Shown piece after piece: positions 1 through 7,128 of a stretch of DNA of 64,000 nt. The stretch lies in NCBI GenBank assembly GCA_002412865.1, contig DHVW01000013.1, positions 1 through 64,000 on the forward strand, given 5' to 3'. Within the stretch, counting starts at the first letter, position 1. The number at the start of each line of letters is the position of its first letter. Origin of the DNA: Sulfurovum sp. UBA5198 (GTDB lineage: Bacteria > Campylobacterota > Campylobacteria > Campylobacterales > Sulfurovaceae). The position numbers were made by a program, and so were the translations under genes. The notes under the pieces were generated by a model. It worked only from the letters and a program-made list of their open reading frames with translations, searched no databases and was not told where the DNA came from.

Positions 1-2
1 TG

Positions 3-959
3 TCCTATAAAGTGTTGACAGATCAGGGTGACATGTGGGATAAAGTGAATAAAAGATGGATAAATGCGTATGATGATATGCTTGTTATCAATGGTAAAAA
101 AATACTACTTGTTCCAAAGTCTATCGTTTCCTATGCCAATAAATATACACCTGATTACTATACTCAACATTTTGTATTGAATTACCTTCAACATGAACAT
201 TTGCAATTAAATTCAGTATTAGTTCAAAGAAGTACTCGTAAAGATGGGTCAGAAAGAGTTTTTGTCACTAAGCAAAGCATAAAAGACACTATGCAATTTA
301 CAAAAGAATATTTAAAAAATTTCACCATCCAGCATCCTGATGTATTTAGAAAATTCAAAGATGAGTTACCAGAAGAAATTAATGAAGTATCGCAGCATGA
401 GTTTGCCAATGAGGATATTTATTCAATAATTGATTATCTCATTGAAACATTAGAGAGTATTGATACTGGGGCAATAGAAGCCACTAGATACCATAAAACC
501 GTTACTGGTATTTTAGAATTAATTTTTTATCCTTATTTGGTGTCACCGATAGTTGAAAATGAGATACACGATGGTAGAAAAAGGATTGACATTACTTTTG
601 ATAATGCATCTGAAACAGGATTTTTTTATAGACTATCAACCGTATATGAAATACCATCTCAATTTATTCATGTGGAATGTAAAAATTATTCAAAAGATAT
701 AGCAAATCCAGAGTTAGATCAATTATCGGGAAGATTTTCCCCCAATAGAGGTAAATTTGGACTTATGCTGTGTAGAACCATCGATAATATGGAACGATTT
801 TTAAATCGTTGTGCAGATACTTATCGTGACAGTAGAGGCTTAATTATGCCTCTTGTGGATGCAGACTTAATATATTTAATGAGAGAGATTAAAGCAGATA
901 GACGAGAAAGCGTTGATGACTTTTTAATGGAAAGATATAGGAATATAGGATTGAATTGA
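3..959 (+). CDS. Hypothetical protein with PD-(D/E)XK nuclease-like domain, 5' partial
   Basis: The reading frame is open to the left edge, so the true start is probably outside the window; the first in-frame start codon inside is GTG at 12. The visible part is about 315 residues. In its second half a block with DGRKRIDIT followed about 40 residues later by IHVECKNYSK has the D...(D/E)xK spacing of the restriction-endonuclease-like fold, then a Gln/Arg-rich helix (ELDQLSGRF). Such domains occur in restriction, defence and mobile-element proteins, but I do not recognise the family. It lies beside two degraded ORFs, so it probably belongs to an accessory island. The nuclease assignment is inference from the motif only. 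Confidence 0.5.
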   Translation, partial: SYKVLTDQGDMWDKVNKRWINAYDDMLVINGKKILLVPKSIVSYANKYTPDYYTQHFVLNYLQHEHLQLNSVLVQRSTRKDGSERVFVTKQSIKDTMQFTKEYLKNFTIQHPDVFRKFKDELPEEINEVSQHEFANEDIYSIIDYLIETLESIDTGAIEATRYHKTVTGILELIFYPYLVSPIVENEIHDGRKRIDITFDNASETGFFYRLSTVYEIPSQFIHVECKNYSKDIANPELDQLSGRFSPNRGKFGLMLCRTIDNMERFLNRCADTYRDSRGLIMPLVDADLIYLMREIKADRRESVDDFLMERYRNIGLN

Positions 960-1269
960 TAAAACAGAAGTAGAAGACAAAGAAGATACACTAAGAAGAT
1001 TTGAGTTTATCAATAGTTTTAGTCCTGATTTTGTAGCAACTGGTAATGGTGGTTTTAACGATTATGTTGTTTTTGGATTTGAAGATAGAAATTTATATGT
1101 ATTAGAAAATTCATTTGCAGGGAATGCTACATATATATTTAACAATGATTGGGAAACTCTTTCTCAGTTGTCCAAAGCCGAAATATTGGCAGAAAACCTA
1201 CAGGAACATAGGCTTATTCATAAAAAATACTGGAAGAGAAGTTTCAAGGATATAATAGTAAAACAATAG
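955..1269 (+). CDS. Uncharacterised ORF without ATG/GTG/TTG start, downstream partner of the nuclease-like gene
   Basis: An open frame of about 104 codons (frame of position 955) begins right after a TGA at 952-954 and ends at TAG 1267-1269. It reads as real protein: IDKTEVEDKEDTL, then RRFEFINSFSPDFVATGNGG, a hydrophobic beta-like stretch DYVVFGFEDRNLYVLENS, and a basic C-terminus. No ATG, GTG or TTG lies in frame; the only possibility near the front is ATT at 955, overlapping the stop of the upstream gene. It may use ATT, be the frameshifted C-terminal part of the upstream protein, or be a decayed gene. No family is recognised. Confidence 0.4.
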   Translation: MDKTEVEDKEDTLRRFEFINSFSPDFVATGNGGFNDYVVFGFEDRNLYVLENSFAGNATYIFNNDWETLSQLSKAEILAENLQEHRLIHKKYWKRSFKDIIVKQ

Positions 1270-1326
1270 GAATTAAAATGAACAAACGATTTTATAAGAT
1301 AGTAATTGTAATCGAAAAGGGATTAA

Positions 1327-1483
1327 ATGATTTATCCACTCCGTGAAACACAGATTTACCGTATTGATAAAATCGTCAAAGATGCTGGATTTGGTGGAAC
1401 ATGTCCTATTATTGTTCAAGCCAATGGGAACTGAATATGTTTTAAAAACAAAAGAAGAAAAAGAAAGATTAATATCCCAGTAG
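1327..1483 (+). pseudogene. Frameshifted small gene or fragment
   Basis: ATG at 1327 has a good ribosome-binding site (AAAAGGGA just upstream). The first frame runs 35 codons (MIYPLRETQIYRIDK..., then GFGGTCPIIVQANG) to a TGA at 1432-1434. The next frame continues naturally as TEYVLKTKEEKERLISQ to TAG 1481-1483. Removing one G from the GGG near 1424 restores a single 51-codon ORF. The glycine-rich turn followed by a YVLKTK strand is reminiscent of the N-terminal nucleotide-binding lobe of HipA-like kinases, but the piece is far too short to be sure. Best read as a broken remnant or a sequencing indel. Confidence 0.4.
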
Positions 1484-2035
1484 TTAGCTTTTTCTAAAGG
1501 CTCTAACTACAAAAAACAGTACCATTATTTGAACTAGTATAAGCAGATAGTGCATATCATATACCTGTTCTATATTGCTTTTTTCATTTAATATTTGATA
1601 GACAAGATAGCCAAAACCCATACCAGCCAAAGTTCCAATTTGTTTAACAATATCAATCTTTTTAAGCATGTTTGGGTCACTCAAAAAAAGCGTCTCAGCC
1701 CTAACTAAATAGCCGCCAAATATAAATGTCAATTGATAGCCTATATATATCATCAGAGCAGTTTTATAATCGAAGATAAATATTAGAAATATTAGTATAA
1801 CAGCTACCATAATTGCTTCAACTAGAATACTAAAAAATGCAAACCACTCTATGGTTAATATTTTTTCATATAAAAGAGCTAGTGCCATCATTCCAAGTGC
1901 CAAAGCAATGCCACCAAGAGAATATATAGATGGTTGCAACGGTGCATAAATAGTCATAACCGTACCTATCGATAACCCCAAAAATATGGAGTTAAATAGT
2001 CTATATAGAAGATAGTAGTTATGATTGATATTCAT
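1484..2035 (-). CDS. Small multi-pass inner-membrane protein
   Basis: About 183 residues with roughly six hydrophobic segments, for example near residues 14-33, 38-56, 65-90, 93-110 and 160-180, separated by short charged loops. No conserved family motif is recognised; size and topology resemble half of a 12-helix transporter, but no frameshift or partner half is visible. It starts 8 bases after the stop of the TonB-dependent receptor gene on the same strand, so the two are almost certainly cotranscribed, and it may help move or retain the receptor's substrate. That role is inference from position. Confidence 0.6.
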   Translation of the reverse strand: MNINHNYYLLYRLFNSIFLGLSIGTVMTIYAPLQPSIYSLGGIALALGMMALALLYEKILTIEWFAFFSILVEAIMVAVILIFLIFIFDYKTALMIYIGYQLTFIFGGYLVRAETLFLSDPNMLKKIDIVKQIGTLAGMGFGYLVYQILNEKSNIEQVYDMHYLLILVQIMVLFFVVRAFRKS

Positions 2036-2043
2036 CTATACTC

Positions 2044-3903
2044 CTAGAATTTATAGGTTAATTTGCCAGTTAATGTTCTACCTTCACTATTGTATCCATA
2101 TACGCTTTGGTAATCTTTATCGAACATATTTTTAAAATACATTGCAACAGAAATACTTGGTGTCACATCATAAGTGACCGAAGTGTTCCATAGTATATAG
2201 TTTCCTGTTGATACTATACTTGCCGGCCATGTGCTGTAATCATTGTCAAATCTGTCTCCTATGTATTGAGCTGATACTAGAGTAGTTAGTTTTTCTATTG
2301 GTTCATATGAAAGAGATATATTGGCTGTCTCTTTTGGTCTACGAGTTTTTGGGCCGATAGACCCATTTGCCATAACGATTTGTTCGTTAAAATCAAAAAG
2401 TTTTGTATAGTTTGCACTTAACAATATTTGTTCTGTTAGCGTGGTATTGAGAGCTATTTCAATACCATTATATTTTGTATCTCCATAACTATTTGCATAG
2501 CCAGATGTCGGCCATGAGCCAGTATAAATAATCTCGTCTTTTACAGTATTTGAGAAATATACTACATCTAGTATTTTCGCATATTTTAGCCCCAATTCAT
2601 ACCCTTTAGTTGTGCTTGGATTAAGTGAACTAGCAGGATATGTGTTAGCAAGTTGATAGCCACTTGGTGCATCGAATGATTTGCCATAATTAGCTCTTGC
2701 TTCAAACTCTCCTATTTTTTGCTTTATACCAACTTTATAGCTTGTTTCATCATCAAACTTACTGAAATGGTCATATCTTAGATTTGTCTCCAGCAGTGTA
2801 GTGTCTGTAAGATTATACAAATTGGACATAAACACACCTTGATCTATGTATTTATCTTGGCTTGGCGTGTATGTATTATATTGATTCAAACCATTTACAC
2901 CTAAATACTCCAGCCCTCCAATAAGAGTTCCATCTGTGTAACTGTATTTATTAATCCATGAATAGTTATCAGTAGAGAATTTATAAATATTTTCATTGTC
3001 CCCGAATGATCCAGTTGTATAATATTTTCTTTCCCCATCTGCTTTTGTTGCTTGTAGTGTGCTTTGATAATTCTCATCACTAAAAGTATATTTCGCTGAT
3101 GTGAATTTTCCTGTTCCATTGCTATAACTATAGGCATCGTTTGCTAGTAGTGCACTATATGAATCATCAAAATCTGCATCTGTGTTTGTTTGATTAGCTG
3201 AAAAACTAAATGAGTGATGTTTATTTGGTGTGAAATCAAATGAGCCATAAAAGTTATTTTGCCCCATTCTATCTTTTTCGCTTTTCAGTGGAGCTAGAGC
3301 AGAGATGCCATTTGTAGCGAGTCTAGACCCACCAGCACGGATACCAATAGTATCATTTTTATATGATACATCGCCACCTACATCGTATGTGCCATAAGTG
3401 CCATAGCTTCCATTTAGTGAGCCATGTACTCCATTTTTTGGTGTTTTTGTGATGATATTAATAACTCCAGCACTTGCATTTCCACCCCATATACTGCTCA
3501 TTCCACCTTTTATAATCTCTATTTGTTTTACATTATCAAGCGATATATTCTCTAAAATAGCATTGTTTGCCGTAGTGCTTGCATCATTAAATCGTACGCC
3601 ATCTATCATTACAAGCATACTTCCACTTGCCATACCTCTAGTAAAAATAGATGTAGTTTGCCCTAGTCCACCACTTTGCGTAGTTGCTAATCCTGCAATA
3701 TCATTTAATGCTTGAGCTAAATTGTAGTATCCTTTTTGCTCTATCATGGCAGATGTTATAACCTCTGTTGTAGATATAGTTTTGCTTAGTTTTTGTTCAT
3801 CTCTATTACTAGAAACTATCTCAATTTGTTCTAATGCAACCTCTTGTGCATTTGCTATTGACAATAGTGTGATTAGCACCATACTGTATTTTGTTGTTTT
3901 CAT
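2044..3903 (-). CDS. TonB-dependent outer-membrane receptor, BtuB/CirA-like
   Basis: 619 residues with a signal peptide (about residues 1-19, cleavage after IANA), a TonB-box-like stretch (EQIEIVSS) near residue 26, a plug domain to about residue 150 and a 22-strand-type barrel ending in the aromatic residue F, as expected for outer-membrane insertion. The plug reads GGLGQTTSIFTRGMASGSML, IDGVRFND and SAGVINIITK, closest to vitamin B12/siderophore receptors of the BtuB group. It would import a scarce metal complex or cofactor using TonB-ExbBD energy; those partners are not in the window. No cobalamin riboswitch was found in the leader, so the substrate is unresolved. A 20-bp palindrome sits just before the start codon. 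Confidence 0.9.
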   Translation of the reverse strand: MKTTKYSMVLITLLSIANAQEVALEQIEIVSSNRDEQKLSKTISTTEVITSAMIEQKGYYNLAQALNDIAGLATTQSGGLGQTTSIFTRGMASGSMLVMIDGVRFNDASTTANNAILENISLDNVKQIEIIKGGMSSIWGGNASAGVINIITKTPKNGVHGSLNGSYGTYGTYDVGGDVSYKNDTIGIRAGGSRLATNGISALAPLKSEKDRMGQNNFYGSFDFTPNKHHSFSFSANQTNTDADFDDSYSALLANDAYSYSNGTGKFTSAKYTFSDENYQSTLQATKADGERKYYTTGSFGDNENIYKFSTDNYSWINKYSYTDGTLIGGLEYLGVNGLNQYNTYTPSQDKYIDQGVFMSNLYNLTDTTLLETNLRYDHFSKFDDETSYKVGIKQKIGEFEARANYGKSFDAPSGYQLANTYPASSLNPSTTKGYELGLKYAKILDVVYFSNTVKDEIIYTGSWPTSGYANSYGDTKYNGIEIALNTTLTEQILLSANYTKLFDFNEQIVMANGSIGPKTRRPKETANISLSYEPIEKLTTLVSAQYIGDRFDNDYSTWPASIVSTGNYILWNTSVTYDVTPSISVAMYFKNMFDKDYQSVYGYNSEGRTLTGKLTYKF

Positions 3904-3915
3904 TATATTCCCTTG

Positions 3916-3935
3916 TTTGATTATATATAATCAAA
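3916..3935. promoter_or_regulatory. 20-bp perfect palindrome, candidate repressor operator
   Basis: TTTGATTATATATAATCAAA reads the same on both strands. It ends about 13 bases upstream of the receptor start codon (ATG at 3903 on the minus strand), between the ribosome-binding site and the rest of the leader. TonB receptor genes are commonly repressed by Fur-type metal regulators, and the TGATTAT / ATAATCA halves resemble such A/T-rich dyads, with a 2-base centre rather than the classic 1-base centre. The regulator itself is inference. Confidence 0.5.
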
Positions 3936-4282
3936 TTTGAAGCAAAGCTACAAATTTGGTCTTTAGCAGACTGCTCTCGCGACTAGTCACTCTTTTAAAG
4001 CACTCTATTTTATAGAGGTGTATATTATTTATATAGGGGAGGGGAAGTTTTAGGTACTTTGAGGATATGTGAGATATTATGATGAAGATAGTTGTTATTA
4101 TTTCTGCACAATTTAAATAGTGTAGAAAACATAGCAATAACTGCTAAGCTAAAATATCGTTTGCCAAATCCATTGAGGTGTTTCATATATATATTATAAC
4201 ATATAGAGGCTTTTTTTGTGATTTGGCAACTCTAAAGTCCAATTAGGGTAAAATATATCAAAATATTTATCAAAAGTAGTCC
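3936..4282. other. Divergent intergenic region between the receptor gene and metX
   Basis: With the palindrome this is a 379-base gap. It holds the receptor leader (minus strand), which contains small dyads: CAAATTTG repeated around an 11-base loop at about 3932-3958, and AGCAGACTGCT near 3966. On the metX side the bases before 4283 include TAAAATATAT near 4250, a plausible -10 region. I see no ORF with codon-like structure and no known riboswitch. Confidence 0.4.
4161..4229. repeat. 10-bp perfect inverted repeat with 49-bp loop
   Basis: TTGCCAAATC at 4161-4170 is matched by its exact reverse complement GATTTGGCAA at 4220-4229, with a T-run (4211-4217) between them. It lies about 55 bases upstream of metX. 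It could be a long-loop hairpin acting on the metX leader, a terminator remnant, or the ends of a small non-autonomous element; nothing in the loop decides. Confidence 0.35.
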
Positions 4283-5377
4283 ATGAAGATATCTACAAAA
4301 CAAGCACATTTCAGTAGTCCACTTTACCTAGAGAGTGGACGCATACTTGAGCCATACACTATAGCATATGAGACATATGGTGAACTTAATAGTGACAATA
4401 GTAATGTTATACTCGTATGCCATGCACTAAGTGGTTCACATCAGGCGGCTGGCAAAGCTGATGGCTCAAATAAAGTAGGGTGGTGGGATGATTTAATAGG
4501 TGATGGCAAAGCCGTTGATACTACAAAATATTTTGTAATCTGTACAAATGTACTAGGTAGTTGTTTTGGAAGCACTTGTCCTATGAGTGACAATTATCCA
4601 TCACATCAGCCTTTTAGATTAAAATTTCCTGTTTTGACCATTAAAGATATGGTAAAAGCACAAATGCTTCTACTATCAAGCCTTGGTATTTATAAACTCA
4701 AAGCAATAATTGGTGGTTCAATGGGAGGAATGCAAGCACTTCAGTTTGCAGTTGAATACCCAAATCTAAGCGAACATATCGTTTCATTAGCAGCAACTGA
4801 CGAGACTAGAGCTTGGGCGATAGCGTTTAATAAAGTTGCTATTGAGGCGATTAGACAAGACCCTAGATTTCAAGATGGCAATTACGAAAAAGATGCATTT
4901 CTTGAGAATGGTCTAAGTGGTCTGGCAATAGGTAGAATAGCTGGTCACATATCATATCTATCGCCAAAATCTATGGATAAGAAATTTGCTAGGGACTATG
5001 TGAGCAATGATGGGCTTTTTGAACTTTTTGGCAGGTATGAAGTAGAGCGATATATGGAGTATAATACGGCTAATTTTAGTAAATACTTTGATCCACTAAG
5101 TTATCTCTATATAGTCAAAGCGATTAATACTTTTAGCTTGCAAAGAGGTTATGATTCCAAAGAAGAGGCTATTTCTAGAATCAAATCAGATATTCATCTG
5201 ATATCTTTTAGTTCTGATTATCTATTTTTTCCTTCAGAGATGAAAGAATTTCATGAGTTGTTAATAGCAAATAATATATCATCAACATATGAAGATGTAC
5301 AGAGCGACTATGGACATGATGCATTTTTGGTTGAAGTAAATAAATTTGAAGACAAAATTAGAACAATTCTAAAATAA
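4283..5377 (+). CDS. metX: Homoserine O-acetyltransferase
   Basis: 364 residues, the usual MetX length. The enzyme acetylates homoserine with acetyl-CoA, the first committed step of methionine synthesis by direct sulfhydrylation, in the cytoplasm. It is an alpha/beta hydrolase: HALSGSHQAAG and GWWDDLIG near residues 47-73, the nucleophile Ser146 in GGSMGGMQ, Asp in SFSSDYLFFP and His in YGHDAF near the C-terminus complete the triad. xseB follows after 10 bases with a strong ribosome-binding site (AAAGGAG), so metX leads an operon. metE lies elsewhere in this window. Confidence 0.95.
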   Translation: MKISTKQAHFSSPLYLESGRILEPYTIAYETYGELNSDNSNVILVCHALSGSHQAAGKADGSNKVGWWDDLIGDGKAVDTTKYFVICTNVLGSCFGSTCPMSDNYPSHQPFRLKFPVLTIKDMVKAQMLLLSSLGIYKLKAIIGGSMGGMQALQFAVEYPNLSEHIVSLAATDETRAWAIAFNKVAIEAIRQDPRFQDGNYEKDAFLENGLSGLAIGRIAGHISYLSPKSMDKKFARDYVSNDGLFELFGRYEVERYMEYNTANFSKYFDPLSYLYIVKAINTFSLQRGYDSKEEAISRIKSDIHLISFSSDYLFFPSEMKEFHELLIANNISSTYEDVQSDYGHDAFLVEVNKFEDKIRTILK

Positions 5378-5387
5378 AGGAGCAGAA

Positions 5388-5618
5388 ATGGCAACTGATG
5401 GTTTTGAAGCAAGCTTTGAAGATAGTCTAGCAAAAGCAAAAGAGACTATGGAGAAACTTATGCGTCAGGATATTACGCTAGAACAGAGTATAAAACTATA
5501 CGAAGAGGGTTTAAACGCAATACAAAATGCCAGTAAACAACTTGAAGAGGCTAAAGTAAAAATATCAAATATTTCTCAAAGTGAAATAATGCAAAACGAA
5601 ACAATGGAGAACGCTTGA
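5388..5618 (+). CDS. xseB: Exodeoxyribonuclease VII small subunit
   Basis: 76 residues, typical of XseB. Contains the family pattern FEDSLAKAKETMEKL followed by LEQSIKLYEEGL, an antiparallel helical hairpin. Several copies coat the XseA catalytic subunit, which degrades single-stranded DNA from both ends; xseA is not in this window. A ribosome-binding site AAAGGAG precedes the ATG. The stop codon overlaps the TTG start of the next gene (TTGA), indicating translational coupling. Confidence 0.9.
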   Translation: MATDGFEASFEDSLAKAKETMEKLMRQDITLEQSIKLYEEGLNAIQNASKQLEEAKVKISNISQSEIMQNETMENA

Positions 5619-6433
5619 AAAAGCTTACCGTGGCTGCACTCCAGCTCTCTACTTTAGGTATGCATGATAATAGACTTGATTTTTATTTTAAAAATGCTCA
5701 AAAGAGAGGTGCTTCTATCGTTGTTATTGGTGAGTATGTACTTAACCACTTTTTTAGAGAGTTAGAACATATGCCACCGATGATGGTTGAAGAGCAGACT
5801 GCAAAACATTTACTTTTACTTCAAAATATGTCTAGAACTTATGATATTGTTGTAGTAGCACCATTTGTCATACTCAAAAACAAAAAATTTTATAAGACTA
5901 TTGCAAAAATCACACCCAAAAAAACAACTTATCAAGACCAACAAATTTTGCTTCCATATGAACATTGGAATGAGCAAGATTTTTTTGCCAATAAAATTAC
6001 AAAACTAAAACAACCAATGATTTTTACTCACAATGGCTTTAAAATAATGGTCTTATCTGGATATGAACTACATTTTTCATATTTCTGGGATATTGTGCGA
6101 GAAAAACAGGTGGATTTGGTGATATTACCTACCGCCTCTACATTCGAATCTCACAATCGCTGGAGAGAAATTATAAAAACACAAGCATTTTTAAATGGTT
6201 GTTATGTACTAAGAGCAAATCGTATAGGTGAATATGGCGACAAAGATATGAAGTGGCGTTTTTATGGAGACACTATGCTTGTAGCTCCTAGTGGCGAGGT
6301 AGAGATGATGCTTGAAGACAAAGAGTCAATGCTAGTTGAAGATATATATAAAGATGAAGTTAAAATTCACCGTAAAATTTGGCAATTTGAAAAAGCAATT
6401 AAAATTCGTAAAACAAAGGAGCTATCGCAATGA
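5615..6433 (+). CDS. Nitrilase-superfamily protein lacking the catalytic Lys and Cys
   Basis: 272 residues with the nitrilase/carbon-nitrogen hydrolase fold: LQLSTLG at the N-terminus, Glu40 in VVIGEYVL, the strand KIMVLSGYELHF and the C-terminal RANRIGEYG. In active enzymes the triad is Glu-Lys-Cys. Glu40 is kept, but the Lys site (YrK) reads Y106-Q107-D108 and the nucleophile site (CyD/E) reads G149-Y-E, so the protein should not hydrolyse amides or nitriles. It starts at TTG within the xseB stop and overlaps the ThiF-like gene by ATGA, so the three are coupled. A binding or regulatory role with the ThiF-like protein is inference. Confidence 0.75.
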   Translation: MKKLTVAALQLSTLGMHDNRLDFYFKNAQKRGASIVVIGEYVLNHFFRELEHMPPMMVEEQTAKHLLLLQNMSRTYDIVVVAPFVILKNKKFYKTIAKITPKKTTYQDQQILLPYEHWNEQDFFANKITKLKQPMIFTHNGFKIMVLSGYELHFSYFWDIVREKQVDLVILPTASTFESHNRWREIIKTQAFLNGCYVLRANRIGEYGDKDMKWRFYGDTMLVAPSGEVEMMLEDKESMLVEDIYKDEVKIHRKIWQFEKAIKIRKTKELSQ

Positions 6434-7098
6434 CAAAAGAACTGTATTTTAAAAGACAGATAGAGCTTTGGGGTATCCAAAAACAAGAGCTTCTTGGTGA
6501 AAAAAAAATAGCGATTATAGGTAGTGGAGGACTGGGCTCATCACTGGCACTAGCTCTTGGAACTAGTGGTATTGGCGAAGTAGATATGGTAGATTTTGAT
6601 AAAGTTTCCATTCATAATATCCATAGACAAATAGCTTTTACACTAAATGATGAGTTTAGATATAAAGCAAAAGTTGTAAGTGATTTGCTAATCTCAAAAA
6701 ATCCATTTCTCAAAAGCAAAAGTTTTATTTGTGATTTTAAAGAATTTAGTCAGTTAGACAAAAAATATGACCTAATACTTGATGCTACTGATAATTTCAA
6801 AACTAGACACCAAATAGATGAATACAGTGCATCTAGTGGTATTCCATGGATATATGCAAGCGTGGAAGAGTTTGGTGGTCAGGTATGTTTTTTTGAGCAT
6901 AGCAGATTTACAGCTTTTAATACAGAAACAAACCACAAACCAGCAGGAATAGCCGCTCCAATGGTAATGCATATAGCATCACTTCAAGCAAATATAGCAC
7001 TTAGGTATCTAGTTGGCTTGCCTATACTTAGAGATAAGCTCTATCATCTCTATTTTGATAGTGATGGAGATATTGTAACCAAAAAGTTCGGAATATAA
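6430..7098 (+). CDS. ThiF/MoeB/HesA-family adenylyltransferase, short form
   Basis: 222 residues. Residues 31-37 (GSGGLGS) form the ATP-binding glycine loop; VDFDKVSIHNIHRQ and LILDATDNFKTRHQID are the acidic and catalytic motifs of E1-like enzymes that adenylate the C-terminus of ThiS/MoaD-type proteins. Unlike ThiF and MoeB it has no paired CxxC zinc ligands and no obvious catalytic cysteine in the C-terminal half; the C-terminal rhodanese domain is also absent. Start ATG overlaps the nitrilase-like stop. It probably activates a sulfur-carrier protein or a related substrate; the partner is not visible here. Confidence 0.8.
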   Translation: MTKELYFKRQIELWGIQKQELLGEKKIAIIGSGGLGSSLALALGTSGIGEVDMVDFDKVSIHNIHRQIAFTLNDEFRYKAKVVSDLLISKNPFLKSKSFICDFKEFSQLDKKYDLILDATDNFKTRHQIDEYSASSGIPWIYASVEEFGGQVCFFEHSRFTAFNTETNHKPAGIAAPMVMHIASLQANIALRYLVGLPILRDKLYHLYFDSDGDIVTKKFGI

Positions 7099-7106
7099 AA
7101 TTATGC

Positions 7107-7112
7107 TATAAT
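7107..7112 (+). promoter_or_regulatory. Extended -10 promoter for dbpA
   Basis: TGCTATAAT gives a perfect TATAAT preceded by TGn, 16 bases before the dbpA ATG. Transcription from it would give a very short leader of about 10 bases. Confidence 0.55.
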
Positions 7113-7128
7113 ATCAAAAAAGATTAAA

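Noticed and set aside
1278..1346. 22-codon ORF starting MNKRFYK
   Set aside because: Too short, weak site, and overlaps the better-supported ORF from 1327; likely chance or leader noise.
3449..3715. ORF on the plus strand inside the TonB receptor
   Set aside because: Antisense shadow of the receptor gene; no ribosome-binding site, and the opposite strand has a full-length family match.
3936..4282. Cobalamin riboswitch upstream of the BtuB-like receptor
   Set aside because: Neither the B12-box (GCCACTG-type) nor the surrounding conserved cores were seen on the minus strand; only small dyads and a palindrome.
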